A DNA stretch of 64,000 nucleotides from Aeromonas popoffii. Its GTDB lineage: Bacteria > Pseudomonadota > Gammaproteobacteria > Enterobacterales > Aeromonadaceae. The translations under genes and the position numbers were made by a program. The notes under the pieces were generated by a model. The model was given only the letters and a program-made list of their open reading frames with translations, searched no databases and had not been told where the DNA came from. The stretch is from assembly GCF_000820025.1 (NCBI RefSeq), contig NZ_CDBI01000062.1, forward strand, positions 4,462 through 68,461, read 5' to 3'. Positions 48,387 to 62,489 of this stretch are shown one piece after another; the stretch's first letter is position 1; every line of letters starts with the position of its first letter.

Positions 48387-49190
48387 GTGGGAAAAGTCAT
48401 CGCCATAGCCAACCAGAAGGGTGGAGTGGGTAAAACCACCACCTGTGTGAATCTGGCCGCCTCCCTGGCCGCCACCCGGCGCAAGGTGCTGGTGATCGAT
48501 CTGGATCCGCAGGGCAATGCCACCATGGGCAGCGGTGTCGACAAGTACGAAGTCGAACGGACTGCCTATGAGCTGCTGATCGAAGACGCCCCCATTGGCG
48601 AGGTGATCATCCCCGAAACCTCGGGGGGCTATCACCTCATCGCCGCCAACGCCGACGTGACTGCGGCCGAAATCCGCCTGATGGAATTCTTTGCCCGCGA
48701 AATCCGCCTGCGCAATGCGCTGGCCTCGGTACGGGACAAATACGATTACATCTTCATCGACTGCCCGCCTTCTCTCAACATGCTGACCGTGAACGCCATG
48801 GCCGCCGCCGATTCCGTGCTGGTGCCCATGCAGTGCGAATACTATGCACTGGAAGGGCTTACCGCCCTGGTCGACACCATCAGCAAGCTGGCAGCCGTGG
48901 TCAATCCGGAGCTGAAGATCGAAGGGGTGCTGCGCACCATGTTCGATCACCGCAACCGGCTGGCCAATGATGTGTCCGATCAGCTGAAACAGCATTTCGG
49001 GGACAAGGTCTATCGCACCATCATCCCCCGCAACGTAAGACTGGCGGAGGCACCGAGCTTCGGTGCTCCGGCCATGCACTATGACAAATCATCGGTGGGT
49101 GCCAAGGCCTATCTGGCGCTGGCGGGCGAGATGCTGCGCCGCCAGGAGCAGGAGCGTCAGGTGACCATCGCAGACCGAGAGAGCATATGA
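48387..49190 (+). CDS. parA: Chromosome partitioning ATPase ParA (Soj)
   Basis: A 267-residue ATPase that with ParB and parS moves newly copied origins apart. The deviant Walker A KGGVGKTTTCVNLAASLAAT starts at about residue 11, and VLVIDLDPQGNATMGSGVD and DYIFIDCPPSLNMLTVNAM complete the nucleotide site. It starts with GTG at 48387 (alternate start; GGGGA upstream). The stop overlaps the parB start (ATGA). The four parS sites at 24-34 kb are the expected partners. Confidence 0.97.
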   Translation: MGKVIAIANQKGGVGKTTTCVNLAASLAATRRKVLVIDLDPQGNATMGSGVDKYEVERTAYELLIEDAPIGEVIIPETSGGYHLIAANADVTAAEIRLMEFFAREIRLRNALASVRDKYDYIFIDCPPSLNMLTVNAMAAADSVLVPMQCEYYALEGLTALVDTISKLAAVVNPELKIEGVLRTMFDHRNRLANDVSDQLKQHFGDKVYRTIIPRNVRLAEAPSFGAPAMHYDKSSVGAKAYLALAGEMLRRQEQERQVTIADRESI

Positions 49191-50095
49191 CGCCGAAAAA
49201 ACGTGGACTGGGCAAGGGGCTGGACGCCCTGCTCAGCACCAGCACTGCCGCGCGCCAGAAACAGGTGATGAGCGACCAGCGTACCGAGCAGGCTATGGCC
49301 CCCACCAATCAGGGTGAGCTGCGCAGGCTGCCGGTGGAGTGGTTACAGTCCGGCAAGTACCAGCCACGCAAGGACATGTCGCAGGATGCACTGGAAGATC
49401 TGGCCAATTCCATCCGCGCCCAAGGGGTGATCCAGCCGATCGTGGTGCGCCCCCTTGGCGAGCAATCCTTTGAAATCATCGCCGGCGAGCGACGTTGGCG
49501 TGCCTCCCAGCTGGCCCGGCTCGATGTAGTGCCCTGCATCGTCAAGGATGTGCCCGACGAGGCTGCTGTCGCCATCGCGCTGATTGAGAACATCCAGCGT
49601 GAAGATCTCAATGCCATCGAAGAGGCGGTCGCCCTGCAGCGGCTGCTGACCGAATTCGAGCTGACCCACCAGCAGGTGGCCGAGGCGGTAGGCAAGTCCC
49701 GCACCACTGTCACCAACCTGTTGCGTCTCAATCAGCTCAACGACGACGTCAAGCGTTTCGTCGAGCACGGTGATCTCGATATGGGTCATGCCCGCGCCCT
49801 GCTGGCTTTGAGTGGCCAGGCCCAGTCCGAACTGGCCAAGCTGGTTGCCCAGAAGGGGCTGACAGTGCGAGATACCGAGAAGCTGGTTCAAAAAACACTC
49901 GAACCGGCAAAAGCCAAGGTTGAACCTGTCCGTGATCCGCAGTTTGGTTACCTGGAGCGCCAGATTTCAGAAAAAATTGGTAATCAGGTACAACTTCAGC
50001 CGGGGAAGCAGGATAGCGGCAAGTTAGTAATAAGTTACGAGAACTTAGCCGGTTTGGACCGGGTATTGGGCTATTTTGGCCTGTCAGAAACGTGA
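49187..50095 (+). CDS. parB: Chromosome partitioning protein ParB (Spo0J)
   Basis: A 302-residue CTP-dependent DNA clamp that loads at parS. The N-terminal KKRGLGKGLDALL is the usual ParA-contact peptide. The CTP-binding domain has GVIQPIVVRPL and IIAGERRWRASQLARLD, and IENIQREDLNAIEEAVALQR leads into the parS-binding helix-turn-helix (HQQVAEAVGKSRTTVTNLLR). A C-terminal dimerisation domain follows. Coupled to parA by overlap. Confidence 0.97.
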   Translation: MTPKKRGLGKGLDALLSTSTAARQKQVMSDQRTEQAMAPTNQGELRRLPVEWLQSGKYQPRKDMSQDALEDLANSIRAQGVIQPIVVRPLGEQSFEIIAGERRWRASQLARLDVVPCIVKDVPDEAAVAIALIENIQREDLNAIEEAVALQRLLTEFELTHQQVAEAVGKSRTTVTNLLRLNQLNDDVKRFVEHGDLDMGHARALLALSGQAQSELAKLVAQKGLTVRDTEKLVQKTLEPAKAKVEPVRDPQFGYLERQISEKIGNQVQLQPGKQDSGKLVISYENLAGLDRVLGYFGLSET

Positions 50096-50195
50096 TTTTT
50101 ACGCTTTTTGTAGTAATAAAACATCTATTCCTTTTGATATGAACGTAACCTTGATTCTGTACGGAAAGCCGCAAAAATTAAGGGTTTTTGTCATA

Positions 50196-50223
50196 TTGCA
50201 ATCACCGCCTTCAAGGGTATAAT
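50196..50223 (+). promoter_or_regulatory. Promoter of the ATP synthase operon
   Basis: TTGCAA (50196-50201), a 16-base spacer and TATAAT (50218-50223), about 80 bases before atpI, with an AT-rich upstream region. It is the only clear promoter before the nine-gene operon. Confidence 0.75.
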
Positions 50224-50303
50224 TTGACCGGCTTTTTGGGCTGTCATTTCGTGTGTGTCAACATGTCGATTTTTACAGTTCTGTAATGTTCAGGGGGCAT
50301 TTG

Positions 50304-51748
<1,445 letters not shown>

Positions 51749-51805
51749 TAAGTGATGCTGTTGTTATCACTTTCTTTTTAAATTTCATATAGAGAGGTCT
51801 TGGTT

Positions 51806-52276
51806 GTGAGTATCAATGCCACCCTCCTCGGTCAGACAATTGCTTTCATCATTTTTGTCTGGTGCTGCATGAAGTTTGTATGGCCGCCCCTGATGGCTGC
51901 CATCGAGGCTCGTCAGAAAAAAATTGCTGATGGCCTCTCTTCCGCAGAGCGTGCCAAGAAAGATCTGGATTTGGCCAAGGCCAACGCCACCGATCAGCTG
52001 AAAGAAGCCAAGCTTCAGGCTGCAGAAATCATTGAGCAGGCTAACAAACGTAAAGCCCAGATCATTGATGATGCTGCTGTCGGAGCCCAGACTGAGCGGG
52101 AAAAAATCCTGGCTCAGGGCCGAGCCGAGCTCGAAGCTGAACGTCATCGTGCCAAAGAAGAACTGCGTAAGCAGGTTGCTGCTCTTGCCATTGCTGGTGC
52201 AGAGAAGATCCTGGCGCGTCACATCGACCAGGCTGCCAACAGCGACATCGTCGACAAACTGGTAGCAGAACTGTAA
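51806..52276 (+). CDS. atpF: ATP synthase F0 subunit b
   Basis: A 156-residue peripheral stalk subunit, exactly the E. coli length. One N-terminal span ([20 protein letters not shown]) is followed by a long charged coiled coil (residues 30-130). GTG 51806 is chosen because SINATLLGQ corresponds to the E. coli start and GAGG stands eight bases upstream. It dimerises and holds F1 to F0. Confidence 0.97.
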   Translation: MSINATLLGQTIAFIIFVWCCMKFVWPPLMAAIEARQKKIADGLSSAERAKKDLDLAKANATDQLKEAKLQAAEIIEQANKRKAQIIDDAAVGAQTEREKILAQGRAELEAERHRAKEELRKQVAALAIAGAEKILARHIDQAANSDIVDKLVAEL

Positions 52277-52289
52277 CGGGAACGGGGCT

Positions 52290-52823
52290 ATGTCTGAACT
52301 GACTACAATCGCTCGCCCCTACGCCAAGGCTGCTTTCGAGTTTGCCGTTGAGCACAAGGCGGTTGACCAGTGGCTGGGGATGCTCGGCTTCGCTGCACAA
52401 GTAGCGGAGAACGGGACAATTCACTCACTGGTACACGGCTCTGTGGCTGCCGAAGAGCTCGCAAACCTGTTTGTGGGCGTCTGCGGTGAGCAACTCGACG
52501 AGCATGGCCAGAACCTGATCCGGGTGATGGCCGAGAATGGTCGCTTGGGTGTGCTGCCGGCGGTCGTTGCTGAATTTGTAGCGTTCAAGGCTGAACTGGA
52601 TAAAGAAGTTCAGGCTGACGTGATTTCGGCGACCGAACTGACCGACCAGCAGAAAGCCGCTATTCAGGCTTCTCTGGAACAACGTCTCGCGCGCAAAGTG
52701 AAGCTGAATTGCAGCATGGATGCGTCCTTGATGGCCGGGGTGCTCATCACGGCCGGAGATCTGGTAATCGACGGCTCTGTCCGCGGTAAGCTGGATCGCA
52801 TGGCTGACGCGCTGCAATCTTGA
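52290..52823 (+). CDS. atpH: ATP synthase F1 subunit delta
   Basis: A 177-residue subunit, the E. coli length. The N-terminal helical domain begins [20 protein letters not shown] and the C-terminal domain contains [20 protein letters not shown], the OSCP signature. It links the stalk to the top of the F1 head. Between atpF and atpA in the conserved order. Confidence 0.98.
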   Translation: MSELTTIARPYAKAAFEFAVEHKAVDQWLGMLGFAAQVAENGTIHSLVHGSVAAEELANLFVGVCGEQLDEHGQNLIRVMAENGRLGVLPAVVAEFVAFKAELDKEVQADVISATELTDQQKAAIQASLEQRLARKVKLNCSMDASLMAGVLITAGDLVIDGSVRGKLDRMADALQS

Positions 52824-52838
52824 TTGGGGTATTAGAGC

Positions 52839-54380
<1,542 letters not shown>

Positions 54381-54423
54381 GCGTGTGTGGCAGCGCGAGC
54401 TGCCACCTGATGGAGAGTAAGAG

Positions 54424-55290
54424 ATGGCCGGCGCAAAAGAGATACGTAACAAGATCGGGAGTGTGAAAAACACTCAGAAGATCACCGGCGCTATGGAGAT
54501 GGTGGCAGCAAGCAAGATGCGCCGTGCGCAGGAACGCATGTCTGCCAGCCGTCCGTACGCTCAAACCATGCGCAAGGTGATCGGCCATATCGCCCAGGGG
54601 AACTTGGAATACAAGCACCCCTACCTCATGGAACGTGAGGTCAAGCGAGTGGGTTACATCGTCGTCTCCACCGACCGTGGCCTGTGTGGTGGTTTGAACA
54701 TTAACCTGTTCAAGGCTGCCCTCAATGATATGAAGCAATGGAGCGCGAAAGGTGCCAAGGTTGACCTGGCATTGATCGGTAACAAGGCCTCCAACTTCTT
54801 TGAACGGCACGGCGCCAAGGTGAAAGCTCATGTCGCAGGACTGGGTGACAACCCGAGCGTCAATGACCTGATTGGTTCAGTCAAAGTCATGCTGAAGGCT
54901 TACGACAACGGTGAGATTGACAAGCTGTACCTGGTGTACAACAAGTTCGTCAACACCATGGTGCAGCAACCACGAGTCGATCAACTGCTGCCTTTGCCCG
55001 TAACTGAAGACAGCAAGCTCGCCAAGCAGCAACCCTGGGATTACCTCTATGAGCCGGATCCCAAGCAACTGCTGGATACCCTGTTGATTCGCTACGTCGA
55101 ATCCCAGGTGTACCAGGGGGTGGTAGAAAACTTGGCAAGTGAACAGGCAGCCCGAATGGTTGCCATGCAAGCCGCGACTGACAACGCCGGTAACCTGATT
55201 AACGATCTGCAACTGGTATACAACAAGGCCCGTCAGGCCAGTATTACTCAGGAGCTGACAGAGATCGTATCCGGTGCTGCTGCGGTGTAA
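54424..55290 (+). CDS. atpG: ATP synthase F1 subunit gamma
   Basis: A 288-residue rotor shaft (287 in E. coli). The N-terminal helix [20 protein letters not shown] and the C-terminal helix [20 protein letters not shown] form the central coiled coil. GGAG precedes the ATG. It couples c-ring rotation to catalysis. Confidence 0.98.
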   Translation: MAGAKEIRNKIGSVKNTQKITGAMEMVAASKMRRAQERMSASRPYAQTMRKVIGHIAQGNLEYKHPYLMEREVKRVGYIVVSTDRGLCGGLNINLFKAALNDMKQWSAKGAKVDLALIGNKASNFFERHGAKVKAHVAGLGDNPSVNDLIGSVKVMLKAYDNGEIDKLYLVYNKFVNTMVQQPRVDQLLPLPVTEDSKLAKQQPWDYLYEPDPKQLLDTLLIRYVESQVYQGVVENLASEQAARMVAMQAATDNAGNLINDLQLVYNKARQASITQELTEIVSGAAAV

Positions 55291-56712
<1,422 letters not shown>

Positions 56713-56730
56713 GCCTCGATAGGAGGGCCC

Positions 56731-57159
56731 ATGGCTGAGATGATCTCCTTTCACCTGGATGTGGTGAGCGCCGAAGGGAAACTTTTTTCCGGTCGGGTGC
56801 AATCTGCTCAGGTATCAGGCTCCGAAGGTGAGCTGGGTCTCCGTCACGGTCATGCTCCGTTGCTGACTGCCATCAAGCCGGGCCTGGTCCGCTTGATCAA
56901 GCAAAATGGTAGCGAAGAGGTGTTGTATATTTCCGGCGGCATGCTGGAAGTGCAACCCGAATCCGTGACCGTGCTGGCGGACACTGCGATTCGTGCTGAC
57001 GACTTGGATGAGGCGAAAGCCCAGGAAGCCAAGCGCGCAGCCGAAGAGCGGATCCACAGCTCCCATGGTGATATCGACTACGCCCAGGCCGCCACCGAGC
57101 TGGCCAAGGCGATGGCCCAATTGCGGGTTATCGATATCGTCAAAAAGAATTACCGCTAA
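56731..57159 (+). CDS. atpC: ATP synthase F1 subunit epsilon
   Basis: A 142-residue subunit: an N-terminal beta-barrel ([37 protein letters not shown]) and a C-terminal two-helix regulatory arm that can inhibit ATP hydrolysis. GGAGG precedes the ATG. Last gene of the operon; a terminator follows eleven bases later. Confidence 0.98.
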   Translation: MAEMISFHLDVVSAEGKLFSGRVQSAQVSGSEGELGLRHGHAPLLTAIKPGLVRLIKQNGSEEVLYISGGMLEVQPESVTVLADTAIRADDLDEAKAQEAKRAAEERIHSSHGDIDYAQAATELAKAMAQLRVIDIVKKNYR

Positions 57160-57171
57160 TAACGGTGATGT

Positions 57172-57201
57172 AAAAAGCGACCTTCGGGTCGCTTTTTTTT
57201 T
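57172..57201 (+). terminator. Terminator of the ATP synthase operon
   Basis: AAAAAGCGACC, a stable TTCG tetraloop, GGTCGCTTTTTTTT. Confidence 0.94.
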
Positions 57202-57253
57202 ACTCGTTGGATAGACTCCGCCGAGTATTTATTCATGTTCCAAAGGTCGAGTT

Positions 57254-58615
57254 ATGTCCCTCAATGTCGTGATCCTGGCGGCGGGTAAAGGTACCCGCAT
57301 GCGCTCAGTCCTGCCCAAGGTGCTGCACCCGGTAGCCAATAAACCCATGGTTTCCCATGTGATTGACACCGCCCGCAAGGTGGGTGCCGAGCAACTGCAT
57401 CTGGTGTATGGCCACGGTGCCGAGCTGTTGAAGGAGCGGATCCTTGCGCCCGACCTGAACTGGGTGCTGCAGGCGCAGCAACTGGGTACCGGCCATGCCG
57501 TTGCCCAGGCAATCCCGTTCTGGAAAGATGAAGATGACGTGCTGGTGCTGTACGGCGATACCCCGCTGATCCAGCCGGAGACCCTGCAACGGCTGCTGGC
57601 CGCCAAGGCTGACAACGGCATGGCGCTGCTGACTGTGGTGCTGGACAACCCGACCGGTTACGGCCGCATAGTGCGCGCCAACGGTCAGGTGGTCGGCATC
57701 GTCGAGCAGAAGGATGCCAATGCCGAGCAGCTGACCATCCGTGAAGTGAACACCGGCGTGCTGGTGGCCAACGGCGCCGACTTGCGTGGCTGGTTGTCGC
57801 GCCTGGATAACAATAATGCCCAGGGCGAACTCTACCTGACCGACGTGATCGCCATGGCCCATGCCGATGGTTGCCCCATCGCCGCCGTCCATCCGGACAG
57901 CGCCATGGAAGTGGAAGGGGCCAACAACCGGGTTCAGCTGGCACAGTTGGAGCGCAGCTACCAGAAGATGCAGGCCGAGCAGCTGATGATCACCGGTGTC
58001 ACCCTGATCGACCCCGCTCGTTTCGATCTGCGCGGGTCGCTCGAGATCGGTGAAGAGGTGGTGATCGACGTCAACGTCATCATCGAGGGTAAGGTGACGC
58101 TCGGTAACCACGTGCGCATCGGTGCCGGCAGCGTACTGAAGGATTGCGTCATCGGCGACCACACAGAGGTGAAGCCCTACTCCGTCATCGAGGGGGCCCA
58201 GGTAGCGGATCAGTGCTCGGTCGGCCCGTTTGCCCGTCTGCGCCCCGGGTCCGTACTGGAGCAGGATGCGCACGTTGGCAACTTCGTCGAGATGAAGAAA
58301 TCCCGTCTCGGGGTCGGCTCCAAGTGTGGTCATCTCACCTATCTGGGAGATGCCGAGGTGGGTGCCAAGGTGAATATCGGTGCCGGTACCATCACCTGCA
58401 ACTACGACGGCGTGAACAAGTTCCAGACCATCATAGAGGATGATGTGTTCGTGGGTTCCGATACCCAGCTGGTGGCGCCGGTGCGCATCGGCAAGGGCGC
58501 GACTCTGGGGGCGGGCTCCACCATCACCAAGGATGTAGCCGAGAACGAGCTGGTGATCACCCGGGTGCCCCAGCGTCACATCAAGAACTGGGCACGTCCG
58601 GTCAAGAAGAAGTGA
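57254..58615 (+). CDS. glmU: Bifunctional GlcNAc-1-P uridyltransferase / GlcN-1-P acetyltransferase
   Basis: A 453-residue enzyme that makes UDP-GlcNAc for peptidoglycan and lipopolysaccharide. The N-terminal nucleotidyltransferase carries [18 protein letters not shown] and GEFYLTD-like GELYLTDV. From residue 250 on is a left-handed beta-helix with hexapeptide repeats ([53 protein letters not shown]) for acetyl transfer. E. coli length is 456. Normally followed by glmS; here a creD-bla-blr block and a DeoR gene intervene. Confidence 0.98.
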   Translation: MSLNVVILAAGKGTRMRSVLPKVLHPVANKPMVSHVIDTARKVGAEQLHLVYGHGAELLKERILAPDLNWVLQAQQLGTGHAVAQAIPFWKDEDDVLVLYGDTPLIQPETLQRLLAAKADNGMALLTVVLDNPTGYGRIVRANGQVVGIVEQKDANAEQLTIREVNTGVLVANGADLRGWLSRLDNNNAQGELYLTDVIAMAHADGCPIAAVHPDSAMEVEGANNRVQLAQLERSYQKMQAEQLMITGVTLIDPARFDLRGSLEIGEEVVIDVNVIIEGKVTLGNHVRIGAGSVLKDCVIGDHTEVKPYSVIEGAQVADQCSVGPFARLRPGSVLEQDAHVGNFVEMKKSRLGVGSKCGHLTYLGDAEVGAKVNIGAGTITCNYDGVNKFQTIIEDDVFVGSDTQLVAPVRIGKGATLGAGSTITKDVAENELVITRVPQRHIKNWARPVKKK

Positions 58616-58634
58616 TGCCCGATCAATAAAATGC

Positions 58635-58663
58635 AACCGGCGCCTGATGGCGCCGGTTTTTTT
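58635..58663. terminator. Terminator between convergent glmU and creD
   Basis: AACCGGCGCC, loop TGAT, GGCGCCGGTT followed by a T run; four bases before the creD stop. Confidence 0.9.
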
Positions 58664-58666
58664 GGC

Positions 58667-60043
58667 TTATAGCTGATGGTTGGTGTCACTGGTCGATGGC
58701 TGGGGCGCAGCCCATGTGGTGACGGGGGCGTTGTAGTCCATCACCTGATACCAGTCGAGCTTGCGGGTCAGCACCATGATCAGCGCCAGTATGGCGAACA
58801 GCAGCAGGGCGCCGAGCAGCAAAGCAATCTCCTGTGCTTGCAGCAGACCGAACAGGATGGCGTAGACCAGCCCGAGCAGCGCCGCAAAGCCGATCCCCTG
58901 TTTCGGGCCACCCAGCACATGGCTGAGGTAAAAGCCGTTGAGCAGCACGCTGGCCAGTGCGGCGACCAGATAGGCCCAGCCAAAGCCGAGGTGCTCGGTC
59001 AGCGCCAGCAATACCAAATAGAAGATGGCCAGCCCCATGCCCACCAGCGCGTACTGGATTGGGTGGACCCGCAGCCCCTTGAGCAGCTCGAACATGAAGA
59101 AGCTGATAAAGGTGAGGCCGATAAACAGCAGGGCATATTTGGCCGCCCGCTCGTTGAGCTGATAGTGATCCACCGGCTGCACCAGGCTGACGCTGAAGGC
59201 GGGCAGCGGCTCATCCCCTCCCTGCATCATGCGATTGAAACGGCTCTCCATGTCGGTGGCAAACCAGCTGCTCTGCCAGCTGGCGTCGAACCCCTGGGCG
59301 GTGAGGGTGCGGCTGCCCGGCAGAAAGTCGCCGATGAAGTTGGGGTGGGGCCAGTTGCTGGCGAGGTTGAGCTTGCTGTCCTGGCCGAGGGGCACCACTT
59401 CCAGCTCATTCATCCCCTGCAGATCCAGCTCGATATGAAAAGTACCGCCCTCCCCCGGTAGCGCGGCGAGCGGCGCATGGATGCCGGCCAGCCCGTCACC
59501 CAACAGGGCGCCGGGGGCAAACGGGATCCGCTGGGTGCCGAGCTGCAGCTCGGGGACGCTGTTGATACCACGGGCATCGGAGAGCACCAGACTGAGGTAG
59601 GGTTTGCCCGCCACCAGCTCGGCCGCTTCATCAAGCGGTAAGGTCGCGTCATCCAGCAGGCTCTGTCGGGTAGGCAGGCGGCCCGAGAGGGTGAGCCGGG
59701 TCTGATAGACCTGCGCCTGATAGATGCCCAGCTTGCGCGGGGTGACCTCCATGTTGGCCTTGATATCCAGCTGCTCCGGCAGTAGGTAGCGGTAGATCTG
59801 CTCCTGACGGACGAAGCGCTTGCCCTCCTGCTCGACCGTTACCGAGCGGGTATAGGGCTGCACTATGATCGGCCCCATCAGCCGTTGCGGGCCGCTGCTG
59901 CTGGCCATGATGCTGTGAATGGCCTGACTGCGGTAAGCCTGACGCTCCCGGTTCAGCTCCATGATGGATTGCACCGGCACCATTAGCAGCAGGCTGAGCA
60001 ACAGCAGCAGAAAGATCTTGTGGGTGAATATCTGTTTGACCAT
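58667..60043 (-). CDS. creD: Inner membrane protein CreD
   Basis: A 458-residue protein of the CreD family. The N-terminal anchor FLLLLLSLLLMVPVQSIMEL is followed by a periplasmic domain (RYLLPEQLDIKANMEVTPRK; GINSVPELQLGTQRIPFAPG) and five to six C-terminal spans (YALLFIGLTFISFFMFELLK, then GLRVHPIQYALVGMGLAIFY). It is the main target of the CreBC / BlrAB two-component system and affects beta-lactam response and envelope integrity. A TTCAC-N6-TTCAC tag lies 64-79 bases upstream of its start, matching direct control by the response regulator at 62490. Confidence 0.94.
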   Translation of the reverse strand: MVKQIFTHKIFLLLLLSLLLMVPVQSIMELNRERQAYRSQAIHSIMASSSGPQRLMGPIIVQPYTRSVTVEQEGKRFVRQEQIYRYLLPEQLDIKANMEVTPRKLGIYQAQVYQTRLTLSGRLPTRQSLLDDATLPLDEAAELVAGKPYLSLVLSDARGINSVPELQLGTQRIPFAPGALLGDGLAGIHAPLAALPGEGGTFHIELDLQGMNELEVVPLGQDSKLNLASNWPHPNFIGDFLPGSRTLTAQGFDASWQSSWFATDMESRFNRMMQGGDEPLPAFSVSLVQPVDHYQLNERAAKYALLFIGLTFISFFMFELLKGLRVHPIQYALVGMGLAIFYLVLLALTEHLGFGWAYLVAALASVLLNGFYLSHVLGGPKQGIGFAALLGLVYAILFGLLQAQEIALLLGALLLFAILALIMVLTRKLDWYQVMDYNAPVTTWAAPQPSTSDTNHQL

Positions 60044-60106
60044 GACACGTCTCCTTGTTGGATGGAACGAGTCTGTCAGCGCGAAGTGAAGGGGAGATGG
60101 GCTTGT

Positions 60107-60122
60107 GTGAAGTGGGGGTGAA
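60107..60122 (-). promoter_or_regulatory. cre/blr tag upstream of creD
   Basis: On the minus strand TTCAC-CCCCAC-TTCAC (60122-60107) is an exact TTCAC-N6-TTCAC direct repeat, the binding motif known for CreB/BlrA. A third TTCAC lies at 60090-60086. Confidence 0.82.
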
Positions 60123-60127
60123 GGGGG

Positions 60128-60154
60128 ATAAAAAAACCGGCGCCTTGCACCGGT
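60128..60154 (-). terminator. Terminator after the class D beta-lactamase gene
   Basis: Minus-strand stem ACCGGTGC / GCGCCGGT with a three-base loop and seven T residues, placed between the bla stop and the creD tag. Confidence 0.8.
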
Positions 60155-60161
60155 CTTGGCA

Positions 60162-60956
60162 TCACAGCCTCTTCAGCTGTTCGGGCAGGGCGGCAAACAC
60201 CTCTTCCTTCGCCTTGAGCGAGGCGAATTGCTTGCCGGGTTTTTGCACTACCGTGTGGACGAAGATGAGTTGCTTGCCCGGCTTGCTGGCCCAGCCGACA
60301 AACCAGCCGATCTGCTGATCCCGGTTGAGGCTGCCATCCAGCAGCTTGGGGTAGCCCATGCCGGTCTTGCCGTGGATCTGCCAGCCGTCGATATCGGGCT
60401 GACGCAGGATATTGGCCGTGTGCTGCAGGGTCTGGGCGGAGACCGGCAGTTTGCCGCTCACCAGCTTGCCGAGGAAGCGAGCCTGCTCCTGGGGGCTGAT
60501 GGCGAGGCTGGAGCTGAGCCAGGCCTGGGTCAGACCGTCGTGCTTGCCGGGGTTGCCCGAGAGATCCCGGTTGCCGTAGTCGAAGCGATCGACGTACTGC
60601 TGAAAGCGCTCCATCCCCAGCCACTCGGTGAGGCGCTGGGAGTACCAGATCACAGAGTAGGTGAGCCAGCGGCTCGGGGTTGTGGTCTCGCGCCAGGCGG
60701 GCAGCCAGTCATCGTCGCCGGGTTTGAACGGCAGGGCCGGCAGCGTTTCATCCACCAGGAAGCCGCTGTCATACCCCATCAGTGCCAGCGGGATCTTGAA
60801 GGTGGAGGCGGGAGTCAGCTGGCTGGAGCAATCCCCCTGGCTGCTGATGGGCTTGCCGCTGCCATCGGCAAACAGCAGGCAGCCGGAGGCGGCGCTGGTC
60901 GGCAGCGAGAATAGCAGGCCTACAGCGAGCAGGCCGGGTAACAGAGTGCGGGACAT
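60162..60956 (-). CDS. ampS: Class D beta-lactamase, OXA-12 / AmpS-like
   Basis: A 264-residue periplasmic penicillinase. The signal peptide ends near TSA-ASG (residue 22). The active-site serine is Ser51 in STFKIPLAL (S-T-F-K), followed by SVIW (S-x-V position), YGNRDLSG (YGN) and GKTGMGYP (KTG), then WFVGW. This length and motif set fit the chromosomal Aeromonas OXA-12/AmpS enzymes. It lies between creD and the BlrAB-type regulators. Only one clean TTCAC is found just upstream (61030-61026), so control may be via readthrough from the regulator genes or through a degenerate tag. Resistance level cannot be deduced from sequence. Confidence 0.9.
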   Translation of the reverse strand: MSRTLLPGLLAVGLLFSLPTSAASGCLLFADGSGKPISSQGDCSSQLTPASTFKIPLALMGYDSGFLVDETLPALPFKPGDDDWLPAWRETTTPSRWLTYSVIWYSQRLTEWLGMERFQQYVDRFDYGNRDLSGNPGKHDGLTQAWLSSSLAISPQEQARFLGKLVSGKLPVSAQTLQHTANILRQPDIDGWQIHGKTGMGYPKLLDGSLNRDQQIGWFVGWASKPGKQLIFVHTVVQKPGKQFASLKAKEEVFAALPEQLKRL

Positions 60957-61033
60957 GGGGTCTCCTTGGGCAAATGGGGCTAAGGGCCGGGAGGAGCGAG
61001 TATGACGCCGCTTTATGTGGCCAGTGTGAAGAG

Positions 61034-62455
61034 TCAGCCGGTGGGCAGCCAGAGCTCGGCCAGCACACCGCCATCGGGCTGGTTGCCGAGGCTCAGGTGG
61101 CCGCCGTGTTGGCGGGCCACCTCGGAGGCAAAGCTGAGCCCCAGGCCGCTGCTCTTGCCCTTGTCAGGCCTGGGCAGGGAGTAGAAACGCTCGAAGATAC
61201 GTGGCAGGGCATAGTCCGGAATGCCGGGCCCCTGATCCCGTACCCGAAAGCCGTAACCGTCGGCGTGCATCTCGCCGGTCAATCTGATCGTGCTGCCAGC
61301 GGGTGAGAAGTCGAGGGCGTTGTCCAGCAGGTTGCCGAGGGCCTGCTCCACCAGAAGCGAGTCCCACTTCTGCTTCTGGGCCTCGCCTAGTTCGGCCACC
61401 AGCGTCACCTGGCGGCGCTGTGCGATGATCTGGCGGGCATCGAGCGCCCGTCTCCCCAGCCTGGCGGGGTCGGTGGCCTGGCGATCCAACCCCTGCCCCG
61501 ACTCCAGTTTGGCCAGTTGCAGCATACGTTCTATCAGCTGCTGCATGCGGGCCGTCTCCAGATTGATGTTGCCGATAAAGCGCCGCGCCACCTCGGGTGG
61601 CGGCGCTTCCACCAGCAACTCCCCTGCCCCGCGAATGGCGGCCAGCGGGCTTTTTAGCTCGTGGGTCAGGCTGTGCACATAGGCTTCGATATAGGCCTTG
61701 CCATCCAGCTGGCGGCGCATGGTCTCCAGAGATCGGCCAAGCCGGTCCAGCTCGGGGCTGTAGAGCGGTGGCAGGCTGGCCGGCTGGTTGTGGCTGACCG
61801 CATCGGCGTAGTGCACCAGCTTGCCGATGGCGCGGTTGAGCCACCACACCAGCAGGGCGCCGATCAGCAGCGAGATGAACAGCAGCAGGGCCGCCCCCTG
61901 CAACAGCTGGTGCTCGCTGCGCTCTATCATGGGCAACAAAGTGCGGTTGGGCTTGGCGACCGTGAGGGATCCCAGGATATCGTCCCCTTCCCGCAGCGGC
62001 GCGGCCACGTGCATCACGGAACTGGCGGGATCGTCGGGATCGCTGCGGGTGCTGCGGGCTCCGTATTCACCGCGCAGGGTGCGATAGACATCGTTCCAGC
62101 GCGAGTAGTCCTTGCCCAGATCCATCCCGTCCGAGTCGTAAACCACCTTGCCCCAGCGGTCGACTACGTAGATGCGGTACTCTGTCTGCTGTTTGAGGTG
62201 GCCGTCGATCAGGGCATTGATGGGACTCTGGTTGAGGCGGGCGAAGGCGCTGGCCAGCCTGCCATCCGCCATCTTTCCTTCCTGCAGATCGTCCAGTGCC
62301 AGCGGCGCCAGCATCTGGGCCATGTCGACCAGGGTATCTTCGGTGGCGCTGCGTACCCCGGGTTTTATCTCCTCGACGAAGATCTCCAGTACGAACCAGG
62401 CAGCCAGTGCGAAGATCAGCACCAGCCCGCACAGCAGTTGCAGTCCAATTCTCAT
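61034..62455 (-). CDS. blrB: Sensor histidine kinase BlrB (CreC-like)
   Basis: A 473-residue kinase. TM1 is LQLLCGLVLIFALAAWFVLE and TM2 about residues 185-205, with a periplasmic sensor domain between them. A HAMP-like region is followed by the HisKA box with His265 (SLTHELKSPLAAIRGAGELL), LGNLLDNALDFSP, DQGPGIPDYALPRIF and GLGLSFASEVARQHGG. It matches CreC (474 residues in E. coli). In Aeromonas the BlrAB pair induces chromosomal beta-lactamases. It lies 34 bases after the response regulator gene. Confidence 0.93.
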   Translation of the reverse strand: MRIGLQLLCGLVLIFALAAWFVLEIFVEEIKPGVRSATEDTLVDMAQMLAPLALDDLQEGKMADGRLASAFARLNQSPINALIDGHLKQQTEYRIYVVDRWGKVVYDSDGMDLGKDYSRWNDVYRTLRGEYGARSTRSDPDDPASSVMHVAAPLREGDDILGSLTVAKPNRTLLPMIERSEHQLLQGAALLLFISLLIGALLVWWLNRAIGKLVHYADAVSHNQPASLPPLYSPELDRLGRSLETMRRQLDGKAYIEAYVHSLTHELKSPLAAIRGAGELLVEAPPPEVARRFIGNINLETARMQQLIERMLQLAKLESGQGLDRQATDPARLGRRALDARQIIAQRRQVTLVAELGEAQKQKWDSLLVEQALGNLLDNALDFSPAGSTIRLTGEMHADGYGFRVRDQGPGIPDYALPRIFERFYSLPRPDKGKSSGLGLSFASEVARQHGGHLSLGNQPDGGVLAELWLPTG

Positions 62456-62489
62456 GTCGACTCCCGGCCGGTGCCCGGCCGCAGCATGT

